Source: Blepharisma stoltei (Eukaryota > Ciliophora > Heterotrichea > Heterotrichida > Blepharismidae). From it: a stretch of 64,000 nucleotides of DNA. Every line of letters starts with the position of its first letter. Positions within the stretch are counted from its first letter, which is position 1. The notes under the pieces are model-generated. The model was given only the letters and a program-made list of their open reading frames with translations, did not search any database and was not told the origin of the DNA. The translations under genes and the position numbers were made by a program. Location of the stretch: NCBI GenBank assembly GCA_914767885.1, contig CAJZBQ010000055.1, forward strand, positions 248,001 through 312,000, in the 5' to 3' direction. This document shows positions 40,823 to 51,584 of the stretch, piece by piece.

Positions 40823-42415
40823 CTACATAGATTTTACTTGAGCACAGATATGATTCAACTTCTGGGCATGCTCAATGTTGTGTGTTTGAGTTGTGCATTC
40901 TCTGCCATATCAACAATTTTTCTTTTGAAGTATCGAAACTGGCAGCCTATCTTTAGGAATCTTCTCTCTAAACCTATAAATTAACTCGCATCATACCAAC
41001 TTTGAGCATTTTTTGCAAACAAGTGAATTTCTATTCAAAATAGTATTTTTTCCATCTATATAAATTTTACCTAGTTTCATATTTCATCTTTCAATTTCCA
41101 TAGCTTGTATCATCTCATTTGCAATATCCACAAATTTAATTTGATAATTATTTATATAATCAGCCAAAATAGTTTGCTCTATTGGATTTTCCTTCATAGA
41201 TTCTTTAGGAATTTTATTGAAAAACCTTACATTATTGATAATTTCATTTAATCCATCAATACACCCTAGCCCATTTTTTCAATATTTATTACAATAGTGT
41301 GTTCCACAAATAGCACAATCTTGATTCGTTCCAGCTCTTTGAGGCATATATCTATGACAATTCTTGCATTGTATATGATTTTGGTTCCTTGGGCATTGAA
41401 ATCCATCAATTAGATTTTCACATTGCAAACAATCAGTTTTTTCATAATTATTTCTATTAACTTGTGCAGGTCTCCTTCTATTAGGCCCAATCCCTCTTTT
41501 AATTTCATAAGGATTTGGCAGTCTTTGAGGGGATTTTACTTCTTTTTCTTTTATGTCTCAGTCATCATCACTTTCTTCATCTATCACATAATCTCCTGGA
41601 TTAAACATCATAAATTCTTCTCCATCCTCGATATCATTTTCATTTGCAAGTTTTATATCAACCCCTAATTTAACTGTATCTCTATTAAACTTGTTTCTTG
41701 ATTTCAGATCTTTTAGTTCTTCTTCATCTCTTCTAGCATCTGGATTTTCCTTTAAATAGGTAGCAATTAACTCAGTCAAAAAATTATTTTTTCTTACCTC
41801 TTCTGATTTTACCCTGCAATTTGGGCATTTAAATGACTGAGTTGTCCAGCCTGATAAGCATCCTCCACAAAAGTTGTGTAAACATGGAAATAATGTGACT
41901 GGCTGATACATTATTCCCATACAAATTTGGCATTTAAACTGTTCTTCTAAAGATGTGCTTGTTTTTTTAGATTTATTTGAAAAATTCTCGTCATTTTCAT
42001 GTGGGCGCTTTTCTGTTGGTTTTTGGAAAACAAATTCGATTTTTTTATCTGGGCCAACTTGTTTTTCTCGAAGAATTGTTAAAATATCACCAAATTGAGC
42101 AGTCGAAATTTTTCCTTTGCCGATCTAGGTAATTGTTACAGTGTTATTATTAATAAAAGTGCTATTTGATGAAAAATCTTCAACTAAAAATTCAATTTCA
42201 TCTTTGGAATCTATAATTGTTATCATGCAATGTATTTTGCTGCATTTACTATCATTTAGTTTTATAGTTGAGTTTGGGCTTCTTCCAATTATTATTTGTT
42301 TTTCATCTTCTTTTATTTCATAATTTTCTGCAGTCTTTTCATTATTGCTCACTAGTATAGCTACAATTTTCCCACTTTTATTCTGAGAACTATTGTTTTC
42401 TGTATGATTTTCCAT
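40823..42415 (-). CDS. CHFR: CHFR-like FHA-RING E3 ubiquitin ligase (copy A)
   Basis: 525 residues after removal of one 15-nt intron (42125-42139). An FHA domain occupies about residues 18-110 (IIIGRSPNSTIKL, SKCSKIHCMI, FSSNSTFINNN). The RING finger reads CQICMGIMYQPVTLFPCLHN, then CGGC and CPNC. The cysteine-rich C-terminal region has CLQCENL, CPRNQNHIQCKNC, CAICGTHYCNKYW and a final WYGRECTTQTHN...HAQKLNHIC. This three-part order is that of CHFR, which ubiquitylates mitotic kinases at the antephase checkpoint. TGA is Trp. Tandem with copy B. Confidence 0.88.
42125..42139 (-). other. 15-nt intron
   Basis: GTAACAATTACCTAG on the minus strand. Removal takes out a TAG and joins FINNNT to IGKGK, matching FINGNLIGRGK in copy B, which has no intron there. 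Confidence 0.9.
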
Positions 42416-42492
42416 ATATAAACTTTGACTTAATTTAGACCCATTTATAATTCTAGTTACTTATAAAAAATTTACTTAGGCTGTAATCGAGT

Positions 42493-44385
42493 CTAAATAG
42501 AGCTTACTGGTGGGCAAATATGATTTAGTTTTTGTGCGTGGACAATGTTATGTATTTGTGTCCTGCATTCTCTGCCATACCAGCAGTCTTGTCTTTGTCC
42601 TACTATTGCTGGCAGTTCATTGGGTGGGATTTTTTCTCTATATTTATATAATAATTCGTTCCAAACTGATAAAGCGCACTCAGGGCATACCAAGCTGTTT
42701 TTATGCAGCATGACTTGATTTCCATCTACATTAATCTTACTTAAATTCATGTTCCACTGGTTTTGTTCCATTGCTGTCAACATTTCATTTGCCACCCTTT
42801 GGAAATTTATTCTTTTAGCCCTTAAATAGTCTCCTAATACAGTTTGCTCAAACTTGTTCTCATTAATTGCTTTTGGAGGGATCGCTGTAAATGTTGTCGG
42901 TGTATAAGTCTCTATTGCTCCAAGTCCATTTCTGCATTTTGCTCCACTTTGCCAATATAAATTACAAAAGTATTTCTTGCAGACCTCACAGCTTTGTCTA
43001 TTATTAGGCCTTAATGGCATATATTGATGACATGTGGAACATTGCACATGAGCTTGGTTGGCTTGGCATTGAAAATTATCGACCCGCCTTTGGCATTGTC
43101 TGCATATATTTTGGCGGATATTCTGTGCTTGGGCTACTGCAAGTGGTCTTGTTCCTCCTTGGATTCCTTTACCCCTACCTCTGCCTCTAGCAGGTGTTGT
43201 AGGAGTCTTTTTTTCTTCTTCTTCGCCGGATGAAGCACTTCCGTCTGAATTAAATCCGTCTTTAGCTAGTTTAACTCTATCAGCTTTAAACTCATTATGC
43301 TCATCTAGATCTTTTAATTCTTCTGCTGGCCGTTGTGCATCTGGATGCTCTTTTAAAAAAATATCGATCAAATTGACCAAAAAGTGATTTTTCTTGACTT
43401 CCTTAGCTTTGGTACGACAATTAGGGCACTCAAGAGACCGCTGCTTTCAGTCTGAAAAACAGCCACCACAGTAGTTGTGTAGACAAGGGAATAAAGTGAC
43501 AGGCTGATACATTACTTCCATACATATTAAGCATTTTATTTCTTCTTCTAGCTTTGAGTCCATGTTTGATTTCTTGTTGGATTTGTCTTCTTCAGGCTCA
43601 CGCGCTCTTTTCTGAGTTGGTTTCTGTATCACAAATTCGATTTTGTCGTCTGGACCTATTGCAATTTCCTGTGGATGGCGCTGTTTTGGCCTTGATTTTC
43701 CCACTGGGAAAATTTTTTGGTTTAGCCAGTACCATATGGTTTGGTCAAACTCAAAAATTTTCCCAGTGGGAAAATCAAAGGCCAAAATAGCGCCATCCAT
43801 AGGAAAATCCCATACCTGTGCCTCTCTAAGAATAGTCAAAATGTCGCCAAAAGCAGCTTTTGAGGACTTTCCTCTGCCAATTAGATTTCCATTAATAAAA
43901 GTTCCGTTTGATGAAGTGTCCTCGATCAAAAATTCATATAGAAATTGCCCGAGGATGGCGCTATTTTGCGCCATCCTCGGGCAATTCAAAAAACCGGCCC
44001 CACACGGGAACTGAACCCACGTGTGGGGCCATTTTTGGTATGTGTAATACATAGACTTACACGTACCAAAAATGGCCCCACACGTGGATTAGATTCCCGT
44101 GTGGGGTCATTTTTTGAATTGCCCGAGGATGGCGCAAGATAGCGCCATCCTCGGGCAATTGCTATAGTCGTCATTTGCTTTTACAATAGTTATTGTGCAG
44201 TGTCTGCCACTACATTTAACATCTCGCAAAATAATGGTTGATCCTGGAGCTCTACCAAATGTAACACTTGTAGTTGATGGTCGAATATCATAGGTTTGAG
44301 CTGTTTTCTCATTGCTAGATACTAATTTTGCGACTATTTCTTCAGAGTCACCGTTTGCGGTATTAGGAGGAAGCTGGTTTGCCAT
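42493..44385 (-). CDS. CHFR: CHFR-like FHA-RING E3 ubiquitin ligase (copy B), interrupted by two palindromic IESs
   Basis: 502 residues after removal of 43657-43812 and 43937-44164. FHA: VTFGRAPGSTIILRD, KCSGRHCTITI, then YEFLIEDTSSNGTFINGN. The linker AQVGPDDKIEFV aligns with KQVGPDKKIEFV in copy A, which confirms the first excision. RING: CLICMEVMYQPVTLFPCLHN, CGGC, CPNC. The C-terminal Cys-rich region ends WYGRECRTQIHN...HICPPVSSI. An Arg/Gly-rich ARGRGRGKG segment lies in the linker. Transcribed in the same direction as copy A, 77 bp upstream of it. Confidence 0.9.
43657..43812. mobile_element. Palindromic IES, 156 bp, stop-free and a multiple of three
   Basis: TA at 43657 and 43813. Inverted ends TTTCCTGTGGATGGCGC and its near-complement, then paired CTTGATTTTCCCACTGGGAA arms around the centre. 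On the coding strand its 52 codons contain no TAA or TAG, so the host frame stays open even if it is kept. Confidence 0.88.
43937..44164. mobile_element. Palindromic IES with GGATGGCGC hairpins, 228 bp
   Basis: TATA at both borders. Outer arms AATTGCCCGAGGATGGCGC. The inner two modules contain CCCCACACG hairpins with tRNA B-box-like loops (GGTTCAGTTCC). Contains a TAA in the coding frame. Removing 228 bp joins NDDYEFLIED inside the FHA domain. Same architecture as the intergenic copy at 19739. Confidence 0.88.
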
Positions 44386-44682
44386 ATTCTAATCTTTTCT
44401 GAATTTGAACCATTTAAGTGCGATAAGAAATTTGGTATGTTTATATGGAATTTTAAGCTTTTTAGTGTGAAATATGAAACTTATATAGCATGGATAAATT
44501 TAATGATAAAATAAAATTATTTTCTTTCTTGATAAACTTCCTGGATAAAAAACAATTAATTTTTGACTTAAAATAGAGAAAATAGATGCCTTAATTATCT
44601 GAAATGGTAAAGTTTGTGTCATTAGTCGTGTAGAAAACTTAAATGAATTAGGATTGTTATTTATTATTGCAGGTTAATTAAT

Positions 44683-45288
44683 ATGTCAAATGTCGCTGAT
44701 CTGCATCGTTACTTAAAAGAAACACGCGAAAACAGAAAACAGCTTATTGCGTTAGCTAAAAAATATATTAAATCCGAAGACAAAAAGCTAAAGAAAAACA
44801 GCCCAAAAAATCGTCAAATCAGCTGCAAAAATTGTCTTTTCCCACAACTTAACAGATTTAATAATCAAGAAATAAAACTCGTAGAATGCCCAATAATAGC
44901 TTTAGTTTCAAAGCCAATAGCTCCTTTAAGTCACAGAATTCGTAGAGAAAAATCATTTCTTACACCTAATTTGAAAGAAAAATATGAAGTAATGGATTAT
45001 GTATATTCCAAAAGAATTAATCGACCCAGCCCTAGTCGCTCTTTTCAAATTCTCGAAAGCAGAAATAAAAATATTGGTGATCATAAAAGATTTGCTAGAA
45101 ATAGATCAAGTGAACCTAATGTGAAAATATATCACAACTCCCGTTCACATAGATCTACAACCCCTGATTTTGATGATAACTTGAAAAATAAAAAATCAGA
45201 TCCATTTCTGTGGATTCAAAGAAGAAGAATGCTTTTAAAAGAAAAACTTTTGATTAAATCACCAACAAGTTTATCCTGTATAAATTAA
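44683..45288 (+). CDS. Basic unknown protein
   Basis: 201 residues, very Lys/Arg/Ser/Asn-rich. It starts MSNVADLHRYLKETRENRKQ and has a central SFLTPNLKEKYEVMDYVYSK. CKNC near residue 49 is a lone cysteine pair. The intact frame and codon pattern support a gene; no domain recognised. The 297-bp spacer to the divergent CHFR copy B shows nothing notable. Confidence 0.55.
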   Translation: MSNVADLHRYLKETRENRKQLIALAKKYIKSEDKKLKKNSPKNRQISCKNCLFPQLNRFNNQEIKLVECPIIALVSKPIAPLSHRIRREKSFLTPNLKEKYEVMDYVYSKRINRPSPSRSFQILESRNKNIGDHKRFARNRSSEPNVKIYHNSRSHRSTTPDFDDNLKNKKSDPFLWIQRRRMLLKEKLLIKSPTSLSCIN

Positions 45289-45333
45289 ATTTTTGATATA
45301 ATATGGCTTATTTCACAATATTCTGTTTTACAC

Positions 45334-45936
45334 TTAAATTATCACCAAATGCGGAATATTCTTACCAAAATAATTCCCAGGCATTTGCTCTGCTTCTATC
45401 GAGCTAATTTCATACGGAAATCTAATAACAGTTGGATCGTCAGCTTCGCCAATGCTCGGCAAATGGTCTTTTTTCTCACAGATCCTCTCGATGATTGCCA
45501 TGAGCCTTTTTCTCAACTTTTTGGCCAATCTTGAGTCTGATTTCCTTGGCTCAGGAATTGCCATCTGCTGGAGCTGTATAGGGATTTTCCATTCTTCCCA
45601 AATGACTTTGGTTTTTTCTTGTATGAACAAAAAGGTTTTCTTTTTAACTGTTTGGTAGAAAGAAAGAGTTAAAATTAGCATTGGCCTCTCCTGAAGCCTG
45701 TTTTCAAATAATGTCAGCTGCTCTTCTATATGTTTATCTGTATTGATATCATTGAGAGTCAAATAAAAAACCCCACAATCACTTTCTACTTGGCGAGGGG
45801 TTACAACTCCGAGTTCTCGCTGGAAAAGGATTGAATGGATTATTACTCGTAAAGCGTCCTTTACTTGTCGAGGCTCAAGGACTAGGCCTTTTATTACGTT
45901 CTGTTCATGATTCATATTTTTATATGTGAAATTCAA
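45334..45936 (-). CDS. ATG101: ATG101-like autophagy protein (array copy 1)
   Basis: 200 residues, close to ATG101's usual ~218. Matches the HORMA-fold family in order: LVLEPRQVKDALRVIIHSIL, LTLSFYQTVKKKTFLF, VIWEEWKIPIQLQQMA and MAIIERICEKKDHLPSI, ending with FPYEISSIEAEQMP. ATG101 partners ATG13 in the ULK1 initiation complex. The FYQ.KKK and WE.W motifs are the ones I recognise. A second, C-terminally truncated copy lies 1,968 bp further on. Confidence 0.8.
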   Translation of the reverse strand: MNFTYKNMNHEQNVIKGLVLEPRQVKDALRVIIHSILFQRELGVVTPRQVESDCGVFYLTLNDINTDKHIEEQLTLFENRLQERPMLILTLSFYQTVKKKTFLFIQEKTKVIWEEWKIPIQLQQMAIPEPRKSDSRLAKKLRKRLMAIIERICEKKDHLPSIGEADDPTVIRFPYEISSIEAEQMPGNYFGKNIPHLVII

Positions 45937-46147
45937 ATAATTTTAGGTAGAAGTTAGTTTTTGAGTGCTGAAAACAGTTGATATATTTTATGGCAAGTTA
46001 AAAGTAATAATATTTAGATAAAATTATTTATAAGCCTTTTAAAGAATGAGAAAATGCGATATAGCAAGCAAATTCCAAAAATAATAGCAGATTAAGCAGG
46101 CTAGCAAGAGAGGTATAATTATAATATATATTTTTAAATTTCCATTA

Positions 46148-47257
46148 TTAATTACAGACATTTAATGCCATTCCACATCGTCCAATATGAATAGATAAGC
46201 TTGAATTGCCTTTACCAACCTTTATATCTGTCTGGCCTTGACGTTTTCCTTCTTTATAGCGCATTTTAAATCCCTCTTGGAAGCATTCTTTGCTTAAATT
46301 CCAATTATCTCGATTTAATAAAAAGCTTGCTGAAAATCTATTTATTTTTACCAATCTCTTGCCAAAAATCAATTTTTCAGCAAAATCACCCATTTCTGAT
46401 TTGTTTTTGGTCCCTGCTTGGTTGCAACTTTTAGGAGTGATTTCTAAATAGCTACTTTGATTTCTACGATATCTGTATATTAAGTGAGCTGATTCATGCA
46501 AAAGGATTATTAAGGTTGCTGCCTTACCAAGAGAATTGCAATTACTAAAGGAATCATTAACAAATACTATATCTCCTATCGTAGTAAGCCCATAAAGTTC
46601 AGGAGGGAAGACAGCATAATAAGAACAATCGCAGACTCTAATAAAGAGATCATCAAGAGAAACGTTTGAATCTATCATGCTGAATGCATCTGAAACTATG
46701 CTATTTGATGTAAGACTTCTATAAAAGTTCAAGCATTGCTGGTTCTCCGATTCTGTGATTCTTGCTGGGTAGTTTTTATCTCGATAAATTTTATCCATAT
46801 GTAAAATGCATGAGCCAGAAACGTGGATATAGAAATATATTGCCAATGTTCTTTTTAACGATCTAGTTATTTCGTTTAATTCTAAATCGGTCATTGTCTC
46901 ATAGAACTCTTGGCTGGAGAATAACTTGAGATTTATTTGAAAAGTTGGATAGCATGCTTCATTAGTAAGGATATCTAAACCGACGTTCTCAAGTAAATTT
47001 CATTGAGAGTTCAAAGCTAAGTATAAGAGTAGCTGAAAAGGGTTTCTACAAGATAAGATATCATCTTGCAAAATTTCTGATTGATCCATTTCTAAAAGAT
47101 TAGAACATTCTTTTCTCAGCCTTTCGATATCTTGAGAGAAATTGAAATAGTTGTTATCTTTTTCGCTTTCTTGATTAATGGTTTCTGAGATAAAATCATT
47201 AACAATTTTATGATACTTGCGTAGAGCTTCGAAGTATTCGTATGCAGTTGACTCCAT
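46148..47257 (-). CDS. HExxH zincin-like protein (array copy 1)
   Basis: 369 residues from ATG at 47257 (MESTAYEYFEALRKYH), TGA as Trp at 46997. The centre contains LIILLHESAHLIYRYRRN, a HExxH zinc-binding motif within a helix, as in metallopeptidases. A Glu-containing MGDFAEKLIFGK downstream could supply a third ligand. No signal peptide or propeptide is evident. The family is unknown to me; peptidase activity is inferred from the motif only. Each full array unit pairs this gene with an ATG101-like gene in the same orientation. Confidence 0.7.
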
Positions 47258-47289
47258 TTTTCGTTTATAATGGGGCTATAACGTATTTA

Positions 47290-47330
47290 AAATTAAAAGC
47301 ACTTGTTTCCCCTTCGTAAGCGAACAAATC
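47290..47330. repeat. Family-1 terminal-box remnant
   Basis: TTCCCCTTCGTAAGCGAACA near 47308 resembles one family-1 terminal box. It lies at the break between array units, next to the truncated ATG101 end. Confidence 0.45.
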
Positions 47331-47331
47331 A

Positions 47332-47904
47332 TTATTGATTAAATAGGATGCTTAATACAATAGAACTGACTGTAATTTCATATGGAAATCTAATAACAGT
47401 TGGATCGTTAGCTTCACCAATGCTCGGCAAATGGTCTTTTTTCTCGCAGATCCTCTCGATGATTGTCATGAGCCTTTTTCTCAACTTTTTGGCCAATCTT
47501 GAGTCAGATTTCCTTGATTCAGGAATTGCCATCTGCTGGAGCTGTATAGGGATTTTCCATTCTTCCCAAATGACTTTGGTTTTTTCTTGTATGAACAAAA
47601 ATGTTTTCTTTTTAACTGTTTGGTAGAAAGAAAGAGTTAAAATTAGCATTGGCCTCTCCTGGAGCCTGTTTTCAAATAATGTCAGCTGCTCTTCTATATG
47701 TTTATCTGTATTGATATCATTGAGAGTCAAATAAAAAACCCCACAATCACTTTCTACTTGGCGAGGGGTTACAACTCCGAGTTCTCGCTGGAAAAGGATT
47801 GAATGGATTATTACTCGTAAAGCGTCCTTTACTTGTCGAGGCTCAAGGACTAGGCCTTTTATTACGTTCTGTTCATGATTCATATTTTTATATGTGAAAT
47901 TCAA
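47332..47904 (-). CDS. ATG101: ATG101-like protein, truncated C-terminus (array copy 2)
   Basis: 190 residues, nearly identical to copy 1 up to FPYEI, then a different tail TVSSIVLSILFNQ. The last ~24 residues of copy 1 are lost because the duplication break falls there; the replacement sequence also occurs near 50425, downstream of copy 4. The HORMA core is therefore slightly shortened, and function is doubtful but possible. Confidence 0.7.
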   Translation of the reverse strand: MNFTYKNMNHEQNVIKGLVLEPRQVKDALRVIIHSILFQRELGVVTPRQVESDCGVFYLTLNDINTDKHIEEQLTLFENRLQERPMLILTLSFYQTVKKKTFLFIQEKTKVIWEEWKIPIQLQQMAIPESRKSDSRLAKKLRKRLMTIIERICEKKDHLPSIGEANDPTVIRFPYEITVSSIVLSILFNQ

Positions 47905-48115
47905 ATAATTTTAGGTAGAAGTTAGTTTTTGAAAGCTGAAAACAGTTGATATATTTTATGGCAAGTTAAAAGTAATAATTTTAGGATAAAATTATTTATA
48001 AACCTTTTAAAAAATAAGAAAATGGGATATAACAAGCAAATTCCAAAAATAATAGCAGATTAAGAAGGCTAGCAAGAGAAGTATAATTATAATATATATT
48101 TTTAAATTTCCATTA

Positions 48116-49225
48116 TTAATTACAGACACTTAATGCCATTCCACATCGTCCAATATGAATAGATAAGCTTGAATTGCCTTTACCAACCTTTATATCTGTC
48201 TGGCCTTGATTTTTTCCTTCTTTATAACTCATTTTAAATCCCTCTTGGAAGCATTCTTTGCTTAAGCTCCAATTATCTCGATCTAATAAAAAGTCTGCTG
48301 ATGAGCTATTTATTTCTACCAATCTCTTGCCAAAGATCAATTTTTCAACAAAATCGCCCATTTCTGATTTATTTTTGATCCCTGCTTGGTTGCAACTTTT
48401 AGGAGTGATTTCTAAATAGCTACTTTGATTTCTACGATATCTGTGCATTAAGTGAGCTGATTCATGCAAAAGGATTATTAAGGTTGCTGCCATACCAAGA
48501 TTATTGCCATTACTAAAGGATCTATTAACAAATACTAAATCTCCTATCGTAGTAAGCCCATAAAGTTCAGGAGGGAAGTCAGCATAATAAGAACAATCGC
48601 AAACTCTACTAAAGAGTTCATCAAGGGAAACGCTTGAATTTATCATACTGAATGCTTCTGAAACTATGCAATTTGATGTAAGACTTCTATAAAAATTCAA
48701 GCATTCCAGGTTTTCCGACTGTGAAATTCTTTTCGGGTTTTTTGCATCTTCATAAATGTAACCCATATGTAAAAGGCATGCACCAGAAACGCGGATATAG
48801 AAATAAATTGCCATAGTTCTTTTTAACGATCTATTAATTTCGCTTGATTCTAAATCGATCATCGTCTCATAGAACTCTTGGCTGGAGAATAACTTGAGAT
48901 TATTTTGAAAAGTTGGATAGCATGCTCTATTAGTAAAGATGCTTAAATCGACGTTCTTAAGTAAATCTCATTGAGAGTTAAAAGCTAAGTGTAAGAGGAG
49001 CTGAAAAGGGTTTCTACAAGATAAGATATCATCTTGCAAAATTTCTGATTGATCCTTTTCTAAAAGATTAGAACATTCTGTTTTCAGCCTTTCGATATCT
49101 TGAGAGTGATTGATATAGCATTGATCTTTGGCGCTTTTTTGATTAACGGTTTCTGAGATAAAATGATTAACAATTTCATGATACTTGCATAGAGCTTCGA
49201 AGTATTCGTGTGCTGTTGACTCCAT
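48116..49225 (-). CDS. HExxH zincin-like protein (array copy 2)
   Basis: 369 residues, same length as copy 1 and clearly its duplicate. The motif is kept: LLHESAHLMHRYRRN. N-terminus MESTAHEYFEALCKYHE. Substitutions are spread along the gene while the frame is preserved, which suggests selection after duplication. Confidence 0.7.
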
Positions 49226-49254
49226 TTTTCGTTTATAATGGGGCTATGACGTAT

Positions 49255-50310
49255 TTAAAATTAAAAGCACTTAAAGAAAATTATTTAAGTTTCATAAAAG
49301 AGGCGGAACTCTTGAATTCTTATCATTGCTTAAATCCCAGTTATCTCGATTTAATAAAAAGTCTGCTGATGAGCTATTTATTTAATTCCATTCTCTCGCC
49401 AAAAATCAATTTTTTCAACAAAATCACCCATTTCTGGATTATATTCTAACCCCTACTTGTTTAGGAGTGAGTGTTAAATAACTATTTTGACCTCTATTAT
49501 ATCTGAGTATCAACTGAGCTGATTCATGCAAAAGGATTATTAAGGTTGCTACCTTACCAAGAGAATTGCAATTACTAAAGGAATCATTAACAAAATACTA
49601 TATCTCCTATCGTAGTAAGCCCATAAAGATCGAAAGGGAAGTAAGTATAATAAGAACAATCGTAGACTCTACTAAAGAGATCATCAAGGAAACGTTTGGA
49701 TCTATCATGCTGAATGCATCTGAAACTAAACTGCTTGATGTAAAGACTTCTATAAAAATCCAAGCATTGCTCTCTATTCTTCGACTGTGCAATCTCTTTG
49801 GGCCGTTTTTATTTGGAAAAATGGCATCCATATACAAAATGCATGCATCTGGAACGCGAATATAGAAATGTATCGCAATGTTCTTATTAACGATCTATAT
49901 TCTCTGTTTAATTCTAAATCGGTCATCATCTCATAGAACTCTTGGGCTGGAGAATAACTCGAGATTTGATTGAAAATTTCGATAGCATTCTCCTTGAATT
50001 AGTTCATCTGTATCTATGTTTTTAAGTAAATTTCATTGCGAGTTCAAAGCTAAATATAAGAGTAGCTTAAAAGGGATTTCTACAAGATAAGATATCATCT
50101 TGTAAAAGTTCTGATTGATCCATCCATTTCTAAAAGACTTGATAATTTATTTCTCAGCTCTCTGATATGCTCAGAGCAGCGGGAATAGTTGCTATCTTTT
50201 TCGTTTTCTTGATTGATGATTTCTAAGATAAAATTATTAACAATTTCATGGTACTCGCATAGATCTACGAAATTCTTGGTATATTGTTGACTCCATTTTT
50301 GGTTTAAAAT
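49255..50310 (-). pseudogene. Decayed HExxH gene (array copy 3)
   Basis: Pieces of the same protein appear in all three minus-strand frames, with several single-base indels and stops. The motif has become HESAQ, losing the second zinc histidine. No intact frame remains. Confidence 0.75.
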
Positions 50311-50453
50311 AATGGGGCTATTATGTATTAAAAATTAAAACACTTAAAGAAAATTAGTTGAGTCTCGTAAAGAAATATTTGGCACCCTTCAATTCATATT
50401 ATTGAAGGCTTCGGAAAATTGATTAAATAGGATGCTTAATACAATAGAACTGA

Positions 50454-51584
50454 CTATATCTTTTTCAAATTTTCATTAATTGATTCTAGACTATATAATG
50501 CCATTCCACATCGTCCAAGATAAATAGTTGAGGAATTGCCTTTGCGAACCTTTGTAACTGGCTGGCGTTTACTTTTTCCTTCTTGATATTTCATTTTAAG
50601 TCCCATTTGGAATTCTTCTTTGCTTAAATCCCAATTATTTCTATTTAATAAAAATTTTGCTGATGAGAAATTTATTTTTACCATTTTTTCGCCAAAAATC
50701 AATTCTTCAACAAAATCACCCATTTCTGAATTATATTCGATCCCCGTTTGCTTGCTGCTTTTAGGAGTGAGCATTAAGTAACTACTTTGACCTCTACAAT
50801 ATCTTCACATCAAGTGAGCTGATTCTTTCAAAAGGATTATTAAGGTTGCTGCCCAACTAGTAGGATCTTTAAGATTAAAGGATTTATTAACAAATACTAT
50901 ATCTCCTATCGTAGTAAGCCCACAAAGCTCAGTAGGGAAGGCAGCATAATAAGAGCAATCAGAGACTCTACTGAAGAGATTATCAAGGGAAACATTTGGA
51001 TCTATCCTACTGAATGCATCTGAAACTATGCTATTTGATGTAAGACTTCTATAAAAATCCAGGCATTGCTTGCTATTCTTCGACTGTGCAATTCTTTTTG
51101 GTTTGTTTTTATTACGAAAAATGCCGTCCATATTCAAAATTCATGCACTAGGAATGCGGATATAGAAATATATAGCCAATGTTCTTATTAACGATCTAAT
51201 TTCTTCGTTTAATTCTAAATTGGTCATCATCTCATAAAACTTTTGGCTGGAGAATAACTCTAGATTTGTTTTAAATTTTCAATAGCATTCTTCATTAGTA
51301 AAATCATCTAGGTTCCCAAGTAAATTTCATTGAGAGTTCAAAGCTAAGTTAAAGAGTAGCTTAAAAGGATTTCTACAAGATAAGATATCATCTTGTAAGA
51401 GTTCTGATTGATCTATTTCTAAAAGACTAGAAAATTTGTTTCTCAGCTCTCTGATATGTTCAGAGCAACGGAAATAGTTGTTATCTTTTTCGCTTTCTTG
51501 ATTGATGGTTTCTGAGATAAAGTTATTAACAAATTCATGATACTTGCATAGAGCTTTGAAATATTGGTATGCTGTTGACTCCAT
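50454..51584 (-). CDS. HExxH-family protein with lost motif (array copy 4)
   Basis: 376 residues with an intact frame (TGA as Trp at several places, including 51324 and 50805). The motif is changed to KESAHLMWRY, so the first zinc His is gone and catalysis is unlikely. The C-terminus carries an extra SLESINENLKKI. There is no ATG101 partner next to it. Preservation of the frame despite motif loss suggests a non-catalytic role or a recent inactivation. Confidence 0.65.

Noticed and set aside
43447-44052. A single continuous protein through the palindromic IES at 43657
   Set aside because: The frame is open, but the tandem paralogue lacks the 52 residues and shows the exact TA-excised junction.
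49566-49865. Forward frame of 99 codons in the array
   Set aside because: Antisense to the decayed HExxH copy 3.
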